Of a stretch of 64,000 nucleotides of DNA, positions 9,753 through 19,645 are shown in pieces. This DNA comes from Selaginella moellendorffii (lineage: Eukaryota > Streptophyta > Lycopodiopsida > Selaginellales > Selaginellaceae): the NCBI RefSeq assembly GCF_000143415.4, contig NW_003314395.1, positions 62,001-126,000 on the forward strand. Direction: 5' to 3'. The number at the start of each line of letters is the position of its first letter. Position 1 is the first letter of the stretch. The position numbers and the translations under genes were made by a program. The notes below the pieces were generated by a model. It made no database searches. It had not been told where the DNA came from and was given only the letters and a program-made list of their open reading frames with translations.

Positions 9753-9760
9753 AAGATCAC

Positions 9761-9783
9761 ATCTCTCTCTCTCTCTCTCTCTC
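9761..9783. repeat. (TC)n microsatellite
   Basis: An uninterrupted run of about eleven TC units just 3' of the TSPO stop codon, in its probable 3' UTR. Confidence 0.9.
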
Positions 9784-9799
9784 ATCATATTTTCCTCGA

Positions 9800-10200
9800 G
9801 TAAACTTGGTGATCTTGAAAGAACTTAAAACAGATGGATCACATCCCCTTCTCTCATCCAAAACTAGAAAAATTAATCAAGATCACATTTGCCAACACTG
9901 GTGATATTGAAAGTACTCAAAACAGATCCCCCTCTCTCATCCAAAACTAGAAAAATCAATCCTGGGTGATCTTGAAAGAACTTGAAAGAGAATCCAAAAC
10001 CAAACAAGATCACATTTGCCTCAGTATTGGAACACTGGAGTAACTTGGGTGCTCTCTTGGCCAAAACTAACACTGGAGTAACTTGGGTGCTCTCTTGGCC
10101 AAAACTAGAAAGAACAAAGATCACAGTTCCAATGAGTCTTGGCCAAAACTAGAAAGAACAAAGATCACAGTTGCCTCATTGGAACTCTGGAGATCTTGAA
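9800..10200. repeat. Nested imperfect tandem duplications
   Basis: The stretch is built from repeated phrases. A ~90-bp unit containing GATCTTGAAAGAACTTAAAA and TCATCCAAAACTAGAAAAAT occurs at about 9808 and again at about 9898. A 39-bp unit (AACACTGGAGTAACTTGGGTG...) occurs twice back to back at about 10030-10106. A unit containing TCTTGGCCAAAACTAGAAAG occurs at about 10094 and 10137. No coding potential. Confidence 0.8.
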
Positions 10201-10205
10201 AGACA

Positions 10206-10277
10206 AGGAGGCAACCAGATTTGAACTAGTGACCCATTGAACTGCAGCCAATTGCTCTACCAGTGAGCTATACCTCC
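10206..10277 (-). tRNA. tRNA-Cys (GCA)
   Basis: On the minus strand the acceptor stem GGAGGTA pairs with TGCCTCC (one G-T pair), the D arm is GCTC-ACTGGTA-GAGC, the anticodon stem ATTGG/TCAAT encloses CTGCAGT (anticodon GCA), and the T arm is ACTAG-TTCAAAT-CTGGT. The discriminator is T (U73), as expected for tRNA-Cys. It has more weak stem pairs than tRNA-Pro here, so a decaying copy is possible. Confidence 0.8.
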
Positions 10278-10509
10278 ATCTCAAACAAACAAACAACTAA
10301 CATAGATCTTGCAGGAACTTTTCTGCGTTAAAACAAAAGTGGACTAGGCACGTATTTCTCTTTGGATTCAATGACCCACATTGTCTCTTTTCGTCAAACA
10401 AGATCATGAGCGCCTGTGGAAAACAAACAAACCAGCATTCATTCATGAGCACATGCCTAGTGTGAGCGAGCTAGTAGCAGTCAACCAAAGCGCGTCCATA
10501 CTTCTCATA

Positions 10510-10517
10510 TAGGGTTT
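10510..10517. promoter_or_regulatory. TAGGGTTT (telo-box-like) motif upstream of DUF2921 gene
   Basis: TAGGGTTT, the reverse complement of AAACCCTA, lies 26 bp upstream of the DUF2921 start codon. Confidence 0.4.
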
Positions 10518-10543
10518 ATGGATCCTCTGGCTTGACGAAGAAG

Positions 10544-13500
10544 ATGATCATGGAGAACACAAGCACGGTGAGAGGCTTACTGCTAGTGCTCTTAGTATGG
10601 AAATGCTCGACAGTGGCACAGAGCCAAGCGACTCAGCCATGGCCTTCGTACAGATCGAGCTATAGCCGAATCCACGAAGCCCAGAAGCAATGTCCATTCT
10701 CTTCGTCCTTGGTCTCCTCGCAGCAGCAGGGCGGGGACGATGATCAGGGCCCGGATCCCAAATGGGTCATCCAGAACGAGCTCAGCTTCCAGAATGGCGA
10801 CTGGTTCCAGGAACCCAAGGCCAGATCCTCGCCGGTGCCTCGCTTCACTGTCAATGGGACTCGCCCGCAGCTGCTTTCTTCGTTCTGGATCACGGATGTC
10901 AATCTCCGGAGCAAGGCGGGCGCGGTCAAGATCAGCGCCGTTTTGCAGCTCGCCATCTCGGCCTTCCGCAGCATCGGCTACTTCACGACCGCGTCCGAGA
11001 GCTCCGAGTCGTCACCGGAGTTTGCATCGCTCACAGTGCTCCTCGAGGGTGTTTACTTTGAGACCCAGCGCAACGATCGCGGTGTTTGCATGGTGGGATG
11101 CACGGTTTTCAACGGGACAAGGATCTGCGATCTCTTCCTGGAGCTCCACTTTCCCCGGAGGCTTTCGCTCGAATCCAGGGAAGTCCGCGGCTCCTTGACA
11201 AGCAAATCTGGGATCTTTGACGACGTAGCCATCGCATCGCAGCTCGGAGCGTACTCCAAGTACGAGTTCGACGACGGGAGACTCATCAAGCCCGCGTGTA
11301 ATCCATCCATGCAGCAGATGCCGCCGGAGGGCATTACAGTCTACACTGGAAATCGAGGCTGCTCGATACTGATGGAAATCCTTTCTGGTCAGTGGATCCA
11401 TCTCTCAAGCTCGGGGCCGTTTGCTCTCAACGCTACGAGGATGCAAGTGTTGGACATCCGCTGCATCGATATCCCGTCTGGAGCGAATGTGAGCGCCATC
11501 TTTCGAGCAACTCCCAGCGTTGACGACGAGAGCCTCTCGCTGGAACGCAAAGGACTGAGTGATGGGCTGGCCTTTGCTGCCGAGGGAGTCTACAGTGCTT
11601 TCACTGGCGAGATCTGCATGCTCGGCTGCCGGAACAAAGATCGAAGCTCGCCATCGCCAAGCTGCGACGTCCGCGTGTCGATGTTCGTGCCACTCTCGCT
11701 CTCCATCGCGCAGAGGGACGTCTTGTTTGGGAAGATGACGAGCTTGGGTGGCGAAAGTGCGTATCGTCCTACGAACTTTGGTCTCTTCGTACCCTTGAGA
11801 GGCCTGCCATCGGAAGTGTCAAAGAAGTTGAGCTACAGCTACTCGAGAGCTCGGGAAGGAGAGAAGCTTGCAAGAAGTGAGGAGATGGAGACGAGCCTGG
11901 CCGATCGAGTGAAGCAATCGATGCTCAAGTTCCCAAGGCCGAGCAAGGAGCACTCGATGCAGGAGCTGGGGCAGGATTTGGCGGTGTTTTCTCAGCTCAT
12001 CAACGAGAATCCAGCCAATCCAAGCGGCAGCATCCAGTTTTCAACAAGAACTATGGACATCCAAGCTTCATCAAAAACTATAGATATCCAAGTTCTCTCG
12101 ATCGAAGACATCATTCTCATGGACTGGAACAGCCATCAGAGCGATGACTCCTCGAAAGAACTTGGCGATGACGAGAAAGATCTATCCAAAGGTGACGAGG
12201 AAACGATCCGAGTTGCGGTGGAGGTGATAGTGACGAACGTCGCTCAGGTATCCGCCGAGGGTGTCTACGTTCCTCGCACGGGACGGATCCATCTTGTTGG
12301 CTGCCTCAATAACATCTCTGGAAGTGATGTTCTTATGGACTCCCAGCCCGATTGCAACACGACCATCGTGATCCAGTACCCTCCTCGCAACACGCAGTGG
12401 CTCGTCAATCCCACGCTGCGCATCAAGATTGCCAGTTCTCGCGCGAGTTCCGACCCGAGCTTTTTCCCTCCGATGCATCTCGAGTCGTTTCCAATCCTCT
12501 ACAGGGACCAGCTCCGCGAGATTCTCTCCAGGAAGACGCTGGAGGCCGTGCTAAGCGCGATCACCTTGAGCGTCATGCTCATTTGCATCGTCCTCCAGCT
12601 GATTCACGTCAAGAAATCCGCCGACTCGGTGCCTTTCATCTCGCTACTGATGCTCGGCGTCCAGGCATTCGGCTACTCGATCCCGCTCATCACAGGAGCC
12701 GAGGCACTGTTCGCCAGGCTCACCTCCCGTGACGATCCGGCCGCCGAGGCCGGACAATCCTCCGCGATCAAAGACACTGGGATCAACCAGATGGTGCTCT
12801 ACTTGGTCAAGCTCCTCTCTCTCGCCGCCTTCCTTCTCATGCTCCGGCTGTGCCAAAAGGTGGTGCGCTACCGCATCCGGCTCGCCACCAAGTTCCCGCT
12901 CGAGCCACGCCGTGTTCCCAGCGACGTGAAACCGGCCAAGATCTTCCTGCTCGTCCACACTCTCGGCTTCCTCACGGTGCTCGCCTTCCACTACGCTCTC
13001 CAGGGCTCCTCGAGGAGCAGTGAGATGATGCGCAAGGATTCCCAGGTAGGATGGGACGGCAAGATCCAGAAGCCAGAGCAGGATTGGATGCGGGAGCTCA
13101 AGGAGTACGGGGGGCTTGTGGAGGATTTGTTCTTGCTCCCGCAAGTGATTGCAACCTCGGTGTGGGAGATCAGAGGGAAGCCACTGGCACGAGCTTACTA
13201 CATGGGCATGACGGCGTTGCGATTGCTCCCCCACGTCTACAACGCTCTGACGAGGCCGCTCTTCAATCCATACTTTGCGGACGAGTCGCTGGTTTACGCA
13301 AACCCGAGGATGGATTTCTACTCGCGGGTCGGGGATGTGGTCATCCCCGTCATGGCGGTGCTGCTCGCGGCGATGGTGTACGCTCAGCAGAGATGGAATG
13401 AGCTCAAGTGGGGCAGAGTTTTGAGGCAAGGATCAAGCAAGCTCTTGCGATATGGATCCAAGTTGTATGAGAGGCTACCGTCGTCAAAGCTGCCCAGCAC

Positions 13501-13603
13501 TGGGGCGAATTTTGAGGCCGAGATGATGCCAGGCAATGGCAACGTGGACGGGGACGAAGATCGACGAACCCTAATGGATGCTGAGAAAGGTGGCAACCAT
13601 TAA
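10544..13603 (+). CDS. DUF2921-family membrane protein
   Basis: Intronless gene of 1,019 residues from ATG 10544 (MIMENTST); the frame is open a few codons upstream but only with a TTG. A signal peptide covers about residues 5-27. The long ectodomain (about 30-650) contains three copies of a module marked by EGVY followed about 10-15 residues later by (M/L)(L/V)GC, at about residues 168, 347 and 572, each with a nearby downstream Cys and hydrophobic strands. The C-terminal third (about 664-950) has roughly seven hydrophobic segments, including a conserved YYMGMTALRLLPHVYNAL. The family is plant-wide and its biochemical role is not established; topology suggests a large lumenal or extracellular domain anchored in the endomembrane system. 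A decayed tandem copy follows 111 bp downstream. Confidence 0.85.
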   Translation: MIMENTSTVRGLLLVLLVWKCSTVAQSQATQPWPSYRSSYSRIHEAQKQCPFSSSLVSSQQQGGDDDQGPDPKWVIQNELSFQNGDWFQEPKARSSPVPRFTVNGTRPQLLSSFWITDVNLRSKAGAVKISAVLQLAISAFRSIGYFTTASESSESSPEFASLTVLLEGVYFETQRNDRGVCMVGCTVFNGTRICDLFLELHFPRRLSLESREVRGSLTSKSGIFDDVAIASQLGAYSKYEFDDGRLIKPACNPSMQQMPPEGITVYTGNRGCSILMEILSGQWIHLSSSGPFALNATRMQVLDIRCIDIPSGANVSAIFRATPSVDDESLSLERKGLSDGLAFAAEGVYSAFTGEICMLGCRNKDRSSPSPSCDVRVSMFVPLSLSIAQRDVLFGKMTSLGGESAYRPTNFGLFVPLRGLPSEVSKKLSYSYSRAREGEKLARSEEMETSLADRVKQSMLKFPRPSKEHSMQELGQDLAVFSQLINENPANPSGSIQFSTRTMDIQASSKTIDIQVLSIEDIILMDWNSHQSDDSSKELGDDEKDLSKGDEETIRVAVEVIVTNVAQVSAEGVYVPRTGRIHLVGCLNNISGSDVLMDSQPDCNTTIVIQYPPRNTQWLVNPTLRIKIASSRASSDPSFFPPMHLESFPILYRDQLREILSRKTLEAVLSAITLSVMLICIVLQLIHVKKSADSVPFISLLMLGVQAFGYSIPLITGAEALFARLTSRDDPAAEAGQSSAIKDTGINQMVLYLVKLLSLAAFLLMLRLCQKVVRYRIRLATKFPLEPRRVPSDVKPAKIFLLVHTLGFLTVLAFHYALQGSSRSSEMMRKDSQVGWDGKIQKPEQDWMRELKEYGGLVEDLFLLPQVIATSVWEIRGKPLARAYYMGMTALRLLPHVYNALTRPLFNPYFADESLVYANPRMDFYSRVGDVVIPVMAVLLAAMVYAQQRWNELKWGRVLRQGSSKLLRYGSKLYERLPSSKLPSTGANFEAEMMPGNGNVDGDEDRRTLMDAEKGGNH

Positions 13604-13714
13604 AGGTTGACCAAGGTTATACCTTTAATATTTTGGCAGATTCGTCTGAAAGCTAAAATCTTAGTCTGTGCTTAGGATTGATACTCCAGGCTGGTAAGGT
13701 GCTGTTTAGTGCTA

Positions 13715-16325
13715 ATGCTCGTCTTGTGGATTTGCTCAATGGGAAACAGCCAAGAAGAGCGCTATAAATCGAGCTACGATGAAGCCCAAATGAGGTGCCC
13801 ATTCTCCTCGCCATTCTCACAGCAACAGGGCGGAGATGAAGATGGATCAGATCTCAAGAAGGTTATCCAGGACGAGCTCAGCGTCCAAATGGGCGACTGG
13901 TTCCAGGAGCCCAATGCGAAATCCTCGCTGCTTCCTGGTTTGACTGCGAATGCGCCTCCTTCTGGATCACGCGCGTCAGTCTCCGGAGCAAGACAGACAT
14001 TGTCAAGATCAGCGCGGTTTTGCAGCTCGCGATCTCTGTCGAAAGGATCATCAGCTACTTCACGAGTGCATCCGAGAGCTTCGAATCGTCCCCGGATTTC
14101 TCATCACTGATGGTGCTCCTGGAAGGGATCTACTTTGAGACACAGCAGAACGACCGCGGTGTTTACATGGTCGGATGTACGGTTCTCATCAACGGGGCAA
14201 GGATCTGCGATCTCTACCTGGAGCTCCATTTCCCTCGGAGGTTTTCGCTCAAATCTAGGGAAGTCAACGGCTTTCTGACCAGCAAATCTGGGGCGTTTGA
14301 CACTGTAGTGCTTGCGTTTCAGCTCGGTGGGGACACCAAGTACGAGTTTGACAATGGAAATCTCGTCAAGCCGGCATGCGATGCATCCATGGCCATGCAG
14401 CAGATGCCCCCACAGGGCATCCGGGTTTACAGAAAATCAGGTTGCGTGGAACTGGTGGGCATCTTCCAATATGAGTGGAGCCAGCTCTCAAGCTCAGGCC
14501 CGTTTTTCCTCGATGCCACTGCCATTCAAATCATGGGCATGCGCTGCATAGACACCCCGTCGGGAGCAAATGTGAGCGCCACCTTTCGAGCAGTTTCGAT
14601 GAAACTTGACAACCCTGATCTCTCCCGAGCTCGGACGGGACTGGGGAATGCATTCGTCTTTGATGCTGAAGGAGTGTACAAATCTTCTACTGGCGAGATT
14701 TGCATGCTTGGCTGCCGGAACAGAGACCCTAGCTCTCCATCACTCAGCTGCGATGTCCGAGTGTCGATTTTCGTGGCACTCTCTCTCTCCATCAGCCAGA
14801 GATACATCTTCTTTGGAAAACTGATGAGCTTTGGTGGGGGTAATTTGTTTCGCCCCACAAAGTTTGTTCGCGTCGCACAGTTGGGCAGGCTGCCATCAAA
14901 GATTCCCAAGTTGATGAGCTATACGTACTCGAGAGCTCGAGAAGGAGAAGAGATGGCGAGATTGGAGATAAGTCTGTTGGATCAGGTGAAAAGCCGAGCA
15001 GAACGTACTCAATCCAACAGCTGGGACAGGACTTGTCCTTCTCTTCACTGATCATCCAGAAGAACAGCAGCAGAAGCAGTATCCAAGCTTCTCCAAAGTT
15101 TTTGGACATCCAGGTTCTTGCCATTGAAGACGATCTCACCTATTATTCTGGCGAAGTCTCCAGCAAAGAGTTTGATCTTCGAGACGCGAGAACTCTGCGA
15201 GTTGCTGTGGAGCTCACACTGACCGATGTTGCTCAGGCATCAGCCGAAGGAGTTTACGTTCCTGGTTGGCTGCCTCAAGAGAAAAAACTCTCGCAAACGG
15301 TGTGATCGATATCGATTCCCAGCCTGATTGTAGCGTGAGCGTCGTGATCCAGTACCCTCCTTACAACACGCAGTGGCTCGTCAGTCCGACTGTCCGCGCC
15401 AAGATCACCAGCACTAGCCCGAGTTCCGACCCGAGCTTCTTTACTCCAATCCATGCTGAGACGTTTCCAATGCCCTACGTATACCAATACCGGCAACTGG
15501 AGCTCCCATCGGTTCTGTCCAAGAAGACGCTTGAAGCCGTCTTGAGCGCCATCACCCTCAGCCTGTTGCTGCTTTGCATCATCTTGCAGCTGATCCACGT
15601 CAGGAAATCCGGATCCGCCGAGGCCGTGCCTTTCATCTCGCTGGTGATGCTCGGCTTCAGGCGTTTGGATACTCGATCCCGCTCATCACCGGAGGTGAGG
15701 CCTTGTTTGTAAGACACACTAGCCGTAAACCGCGATTCTCGACGATCAACGAGCAAGCCACGGAGGTTACCCAGAAGGTACTCTACCTCGTCAAGTTCCT
15801 CTCGCTCGCGGCGTTCCTTCTCGTGCTCTGGCTGTTCTTCAAGGTGGTGCGCTACCGCACCCGACTCGCCAAGTTCCCACGCGATCGCAATCGACGCCGC
15901 GTTCCCAGCGACGTGAGAACCGCCAAGATCTTTGTGCTCGTCCATTCTTTCGGCCTTCTCACGGTCCTCGCCTTCCAGAGCTTGTCGACGAGCAGCAGTG
16001 AGATGCTAGTGGCATTGGACGGGACACTCTACAAACCCAAGATGAACTCAAAGAGTATCCTGGGTTCGTGGGGGATTTGTTCCTGCTGCCACAAGTGATC
16101 GCAGTTTCCGGGTGGGATCAGATCAAGGCAAACCCACTGGCACTAGTTTACTACATGGGAATGACGGCGTTGCGCTTGCTTCCTCACGTCTACAACGCGA
16201 TCACTATTCCACTGCCCGATGCATATGAGTTTCTGGTGTTTACAAAGCCGAGGACTGGGGACTGGCTAATTTCTGCGATGGCTTTGCTCCTGGCGGCGAC
16301 GGTCTATGCACAGCAGCAGTGGTAG
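13715..16325 (+). pseudogene. Tandem DUF2921 copy, multiply frameshifted
   Basis: Every segment matches the intact gene at 10544-13603 in order, from a signal-peptide-like start (ATG 13715) to the final YAQQQW and stop at 16325, but the frame changes at least five times: near 13948 (about 19 bp deleted relative to the intact copy), near 14990 (about 20 bp deleted), near 15262 (about 20 bp deleted, removing the third module's GRIHLVGC part), near 15660 (one base lost) and near 16060. The longest open piece is 14020-15051. Missing sequence rather than extra sequence at each break argues against unrecognised introns. No intact product is expected. Confidence 0.9.
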
Positions 16326-16483
16326 GGGAATGGATCTTACGAGACGCTGCTATCGACAGAGAGAGGCTGAAATGCCCAGCTTACAGTCAAAAAGCGTCAA
16401 CAGTAACCAAATTTTCATTAAAGATGAGTCAAAACTAGTCAAATAGTCAACACAATTTAATTAAGATAACAAAATTTAACATA

Positions 16484-16557
16484 TGGCTTCGTCCAGGTTT
16501 GAACTGGAGACCTTCAGTGTGTTAGACTGACGTGATGACCAACTACACCACGAAACC
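16484..16557 (-). tRNA. tRNA-Val (AAC)
   Basis: A 74-nt cloverleaf on the minus strand: acceptor GGTTTCG pairs with CGAAGCC, discriminator A; anticodon stem TCAGT/ACTGA with loop CTAACAC (anticodon AAC); T arm TCCAG-TTCAAAC-CTGGA. It matches the standard plant nuclear tRNA-Val(AAC) arrangement. No intron. Confidence 0.95.
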
Positions 16558-16656
16558 ACTTGTGGAATAAACCCGCTAATTGTTTCTACATATTGGATAG
16601 AGAAGAACTGTGGATAAAGATCTTCGAGGTGGAACACGCGCCACGATCCTCTGTTC

Positions 16657-16664
16657 TAGGGTTT
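16657..16664. promoter_or_regulatory. TAGGGTTT (telo-box-like) motif upstream of PPR gene
   Basis: TAGGGTTT about 20 bp upstream of the ATG at 16684, in the probable 5' UTR. Confidence 0.4.
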
Positions 16665-16683
16665 AGGGCGAAAGAGGAATGCC

Positions 16684-19528
16684 ATGGCGCTGACAGCTCT
16701 TTCCTCGGCGCATCTCCTGTCGGTAAGCGAGAAATGCGAGAGGAAATGCGCGTGAGAGCTTGTGGTGTCCATCCAGATTGGCTCGACTTCGCGCTCGGGA
16801 CTGCTCCGGAGGGACGGCATTGACGATTCTTTCGATGGACATTGCGCGCTTTCCCAGACGGCGATCAGAAGAGCGAGGTTCTTTTCAGAATGTGTTCGTA
16901 TTTCGATGCTCTCATAGCCGATTGCATTGGATTCCAGGCAGAGCTTTGGAGAGGCCGATAGAAAGCCAAGGGATGTGAGAATTCGAGCTCAAGCATTGTC
17001 GGATGCAGCACAAAAATCGGAATATGTGAGTAGTAGAAGATTTCCTCCTTGCTCGATCTTATATTTCTTCCTTCCAGCGTAATATCGCGCAAATCAATGA
17101 AGCTATTAGGAAGGCTGAGTCAGTGCCAGGAGCGCTTAAGATCCTGGAAGAAACCAAGGCCGCCGGAGTGCACACTCCAAATGAAGGTACACACTTTTAT
17201 TGTCCGAGCTGAAGATTAATTTTTTTTTTCCGGGTGGCAGCAACATATGCATCGCTCATGCTAGCTTGTAGAAAGCTTGGCCAAGGAGAACGCGCACTTA
17301 CCATCTACGAGGTACTTACTGTTCCTTGTGACTCACAAATATGAAGAAAATTATTTCAGGCCATGAAGCAGACCAAGGAACCAATAAGTATTCGAACTTA
17401 CAACACTCTGATCTCTTGCTGCCAACAAGCTCTTCGTATGGATGATGCGTTCCGGGTGAAGGTAGATATCCGTTGGTTGCAGTTCATGCGTAAAGTATTG
17501 ATCTGATATTTCAGAAAGAGCTCGAAGAAGCGGGAGTGAAACCGGATGTGGTGACGTACACTAGCCTTATTGACACTGTCATAAGGTCCACCCGCATTCC
17601 CCCAGCTCAAAGGTAGTCTTCTATGCTTCTGGCGCTGGCAGATTTTGTGACAAAAGCATTGTAGAAACTTGCAGGCTCGAGAAAGCTTTACAGCTATACA
17701 AGGAAATGCAAACTCTTTCCATAACGCCTGACAGCAAAACCTACAATACCCTTATACAAGCTGCTGGGGAGGCAAAGGCGACAGAAAAAGCACTTGTAAG
17801 ATATTTGCGGTTGATTTTTTGGTTTGAGCGCTTGCGTATTTCTTTGTGCAGGAATTGTATCAGTCGCTTACGAAGGTTGGTCTTTCGGCCAATTCGTTCA
17901 CATTCGATCTTCTGTTGAAGTGCCTCGGAAGTGGTGGAAGGCTCAAGGTAGCTTTACAAGTTTACAACGAAGCCCGAGCAGCAGGAATTACACTTTATAC
18001 GAGTACCTACAACTTTTTGATTGGAGCCTGCGCAACAGCTCCGCAGCCTAATGTAAGCCTTTTGCTGCGAGAGAACTTTAACGCTGGTTAACAAACTGCT
18101 TGCGCAGGCTGAGAGAGCATGGGCCTTCTACGAGGAAATGAAGAGCAAGAATCTGAAGGTCAATGCATTAACATTTATCAACCTTATCAGCGCTTCTAGC
18201 AAGGTAATTCCTATGGGAGCTTTGTTTTTCTGTTGTATGATTATACGATTTTGTGCAGGCTGCGGACAATGCAGGCGTCATGAAAGCTTTTCAGTTGATG
18301 AAAGAGCTTGATTATACAAAATCTATCACAACTACAACATACAATCAAATTCTCGAGTCTGCAAGTATAGCAAACACCTTAGAAGATGCTCTAAAGATCT
18401 ACTACGAGATGAAGAAAGCTGGGTACAAGCCAAATGTTTCTACCTACAGCAGTTTAATTTCGGCTTGCATTCGCAACAAAGACTTCAAGCAAGCTCAAAC
18501 GTTGGAAGAAGAGGAGTTTAAGAACGTCGACGTGTCGCTAAATCAGTCCGTCTTACACAGCCTGATCAGAGCCTACGGCGATGCTGACAAATGGGAAGAT
18601 TCAGTGAGAATTTTTCGAGATATGATAAAAAAGGTAATGACGTTATCCTTTTGCTTCTTTTTTTTTGTATTTGACAGTAATTTTAATTTTTTTTCAGGGA
18701 ATGCCACTGACTGAGGAATCGTTTGCAAGTGTATTTGAGGCTTGCTTTGGGCGCGAACAAATCACTGCGATGGTAGCATCAGAAAACAAAAAGTTCGGCA
18801 TTACGCCACGTACGTTCTTTCTGTCTTCTCGTGAAAATTTCGCTTCTCTACTCTTTGGCTGCAGGAATCGAAGCTGGAATACAGTTGTACGAAGAGTTTG
18901 CTTTGAAGAAGCAGTTCACGAACTTTAGCAGCACAAATCTATCCAGGTAGAGACGATATCTTGTTTCACTACATCCCCTGACTTGCTGTTTAGGTGTGAC
19001 GTGAAAACAATGAGCCTCCCAGGAACCATCTTTGCGGTACTCGCCTGGTTGAAAGCCGTCCGAGCGAATCCACCCGCCGCAGATTTAATTGTTGTGACGG
19101 GAACCATCAACGAGGTAAAACATCACCAGCTCTTTGTCATGAGAAACATACTTTTTCTGCAGCTCGATAACACCCCTGGGAAGCCGAAGTATCCAAAGCG
19201 CCACACGCTTGCCATGAGAACTATGCGTGCGCTACGATTGCCAGTGATGCGTCTCAACACGCTTGCTATGCTGACACTCACAACAAACAACGACGCCGTG
19301 CAAAGATGGGTGAGAAATGCCGATCCATTCTCAGCGACAGAAGGGGCAGCAGCGGTGGAAGAAGATGATCCAGCAAATGGTTCGGAAGAAGCCGAGGAGG
19401 AAGGAAAGATTACTCAAGAAACTGTGGGAGAAGGAGAAGCGAATGAAGAAACTACGCCAACAACAACAAATGGTGAAGCTGAGAGTGATGTCGCTGATGA
19501 TGGAGCAGTGATCATAGTCGAGGCATAG
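16684..19528 (+). CDS. Intron-rich PPR protein with SMR-like C-terminal region
   Basis: Model of 15 exons: 16684-16722, 16777-16893, 16942-17025, 17078-17186, 17241-17311, 17360-17461, 17515-17612, 17675-17795, 17852-18052, 18108-18203, 18259-18633, 18698-18809, 18865-18946, 18994-19114, 19163-19528; 2,094 nt, 697 residues. Boundaries of the first three exons are the least certain. The leader is rich in Ser/Arg (transit-peptide-like). About ten PPR motifs follow (e.g. ATYASLMLACRK, RTYNTLISCC, VTYTSLIDTV, KTYNTLIQAA, STYSSLISAC). After them comes a beta-alpha-beta-like piece, RCDVKTMSLPG-AVLAWLKAV-DLIVVTGTINE, resembling a degenerate SMR domain, then an acidic Glu-rich tail. Probably an organelle RNA-binding protein. 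The many introns suggest an old, conserved PPR family, unlike the two intronless PPR genes nearby. Confidence 0.88.
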
Positions 19529-19645
19529 GTTCTTTCGTTTCTCTTTTTTTTTTGTTCACACAGGGTGCTCGCAGCGCCCGAATCAAAATTGAAGTGGTGT
19601 TCTCGTGATTTTGCGGCCTAATCGCCAACGGCCTTTCAGCTGAAG

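Noticed and set aside
12644-13429. 261-codon minus-strand open frame
   Set aside because: Antisense of the DUF2921 membrane region.
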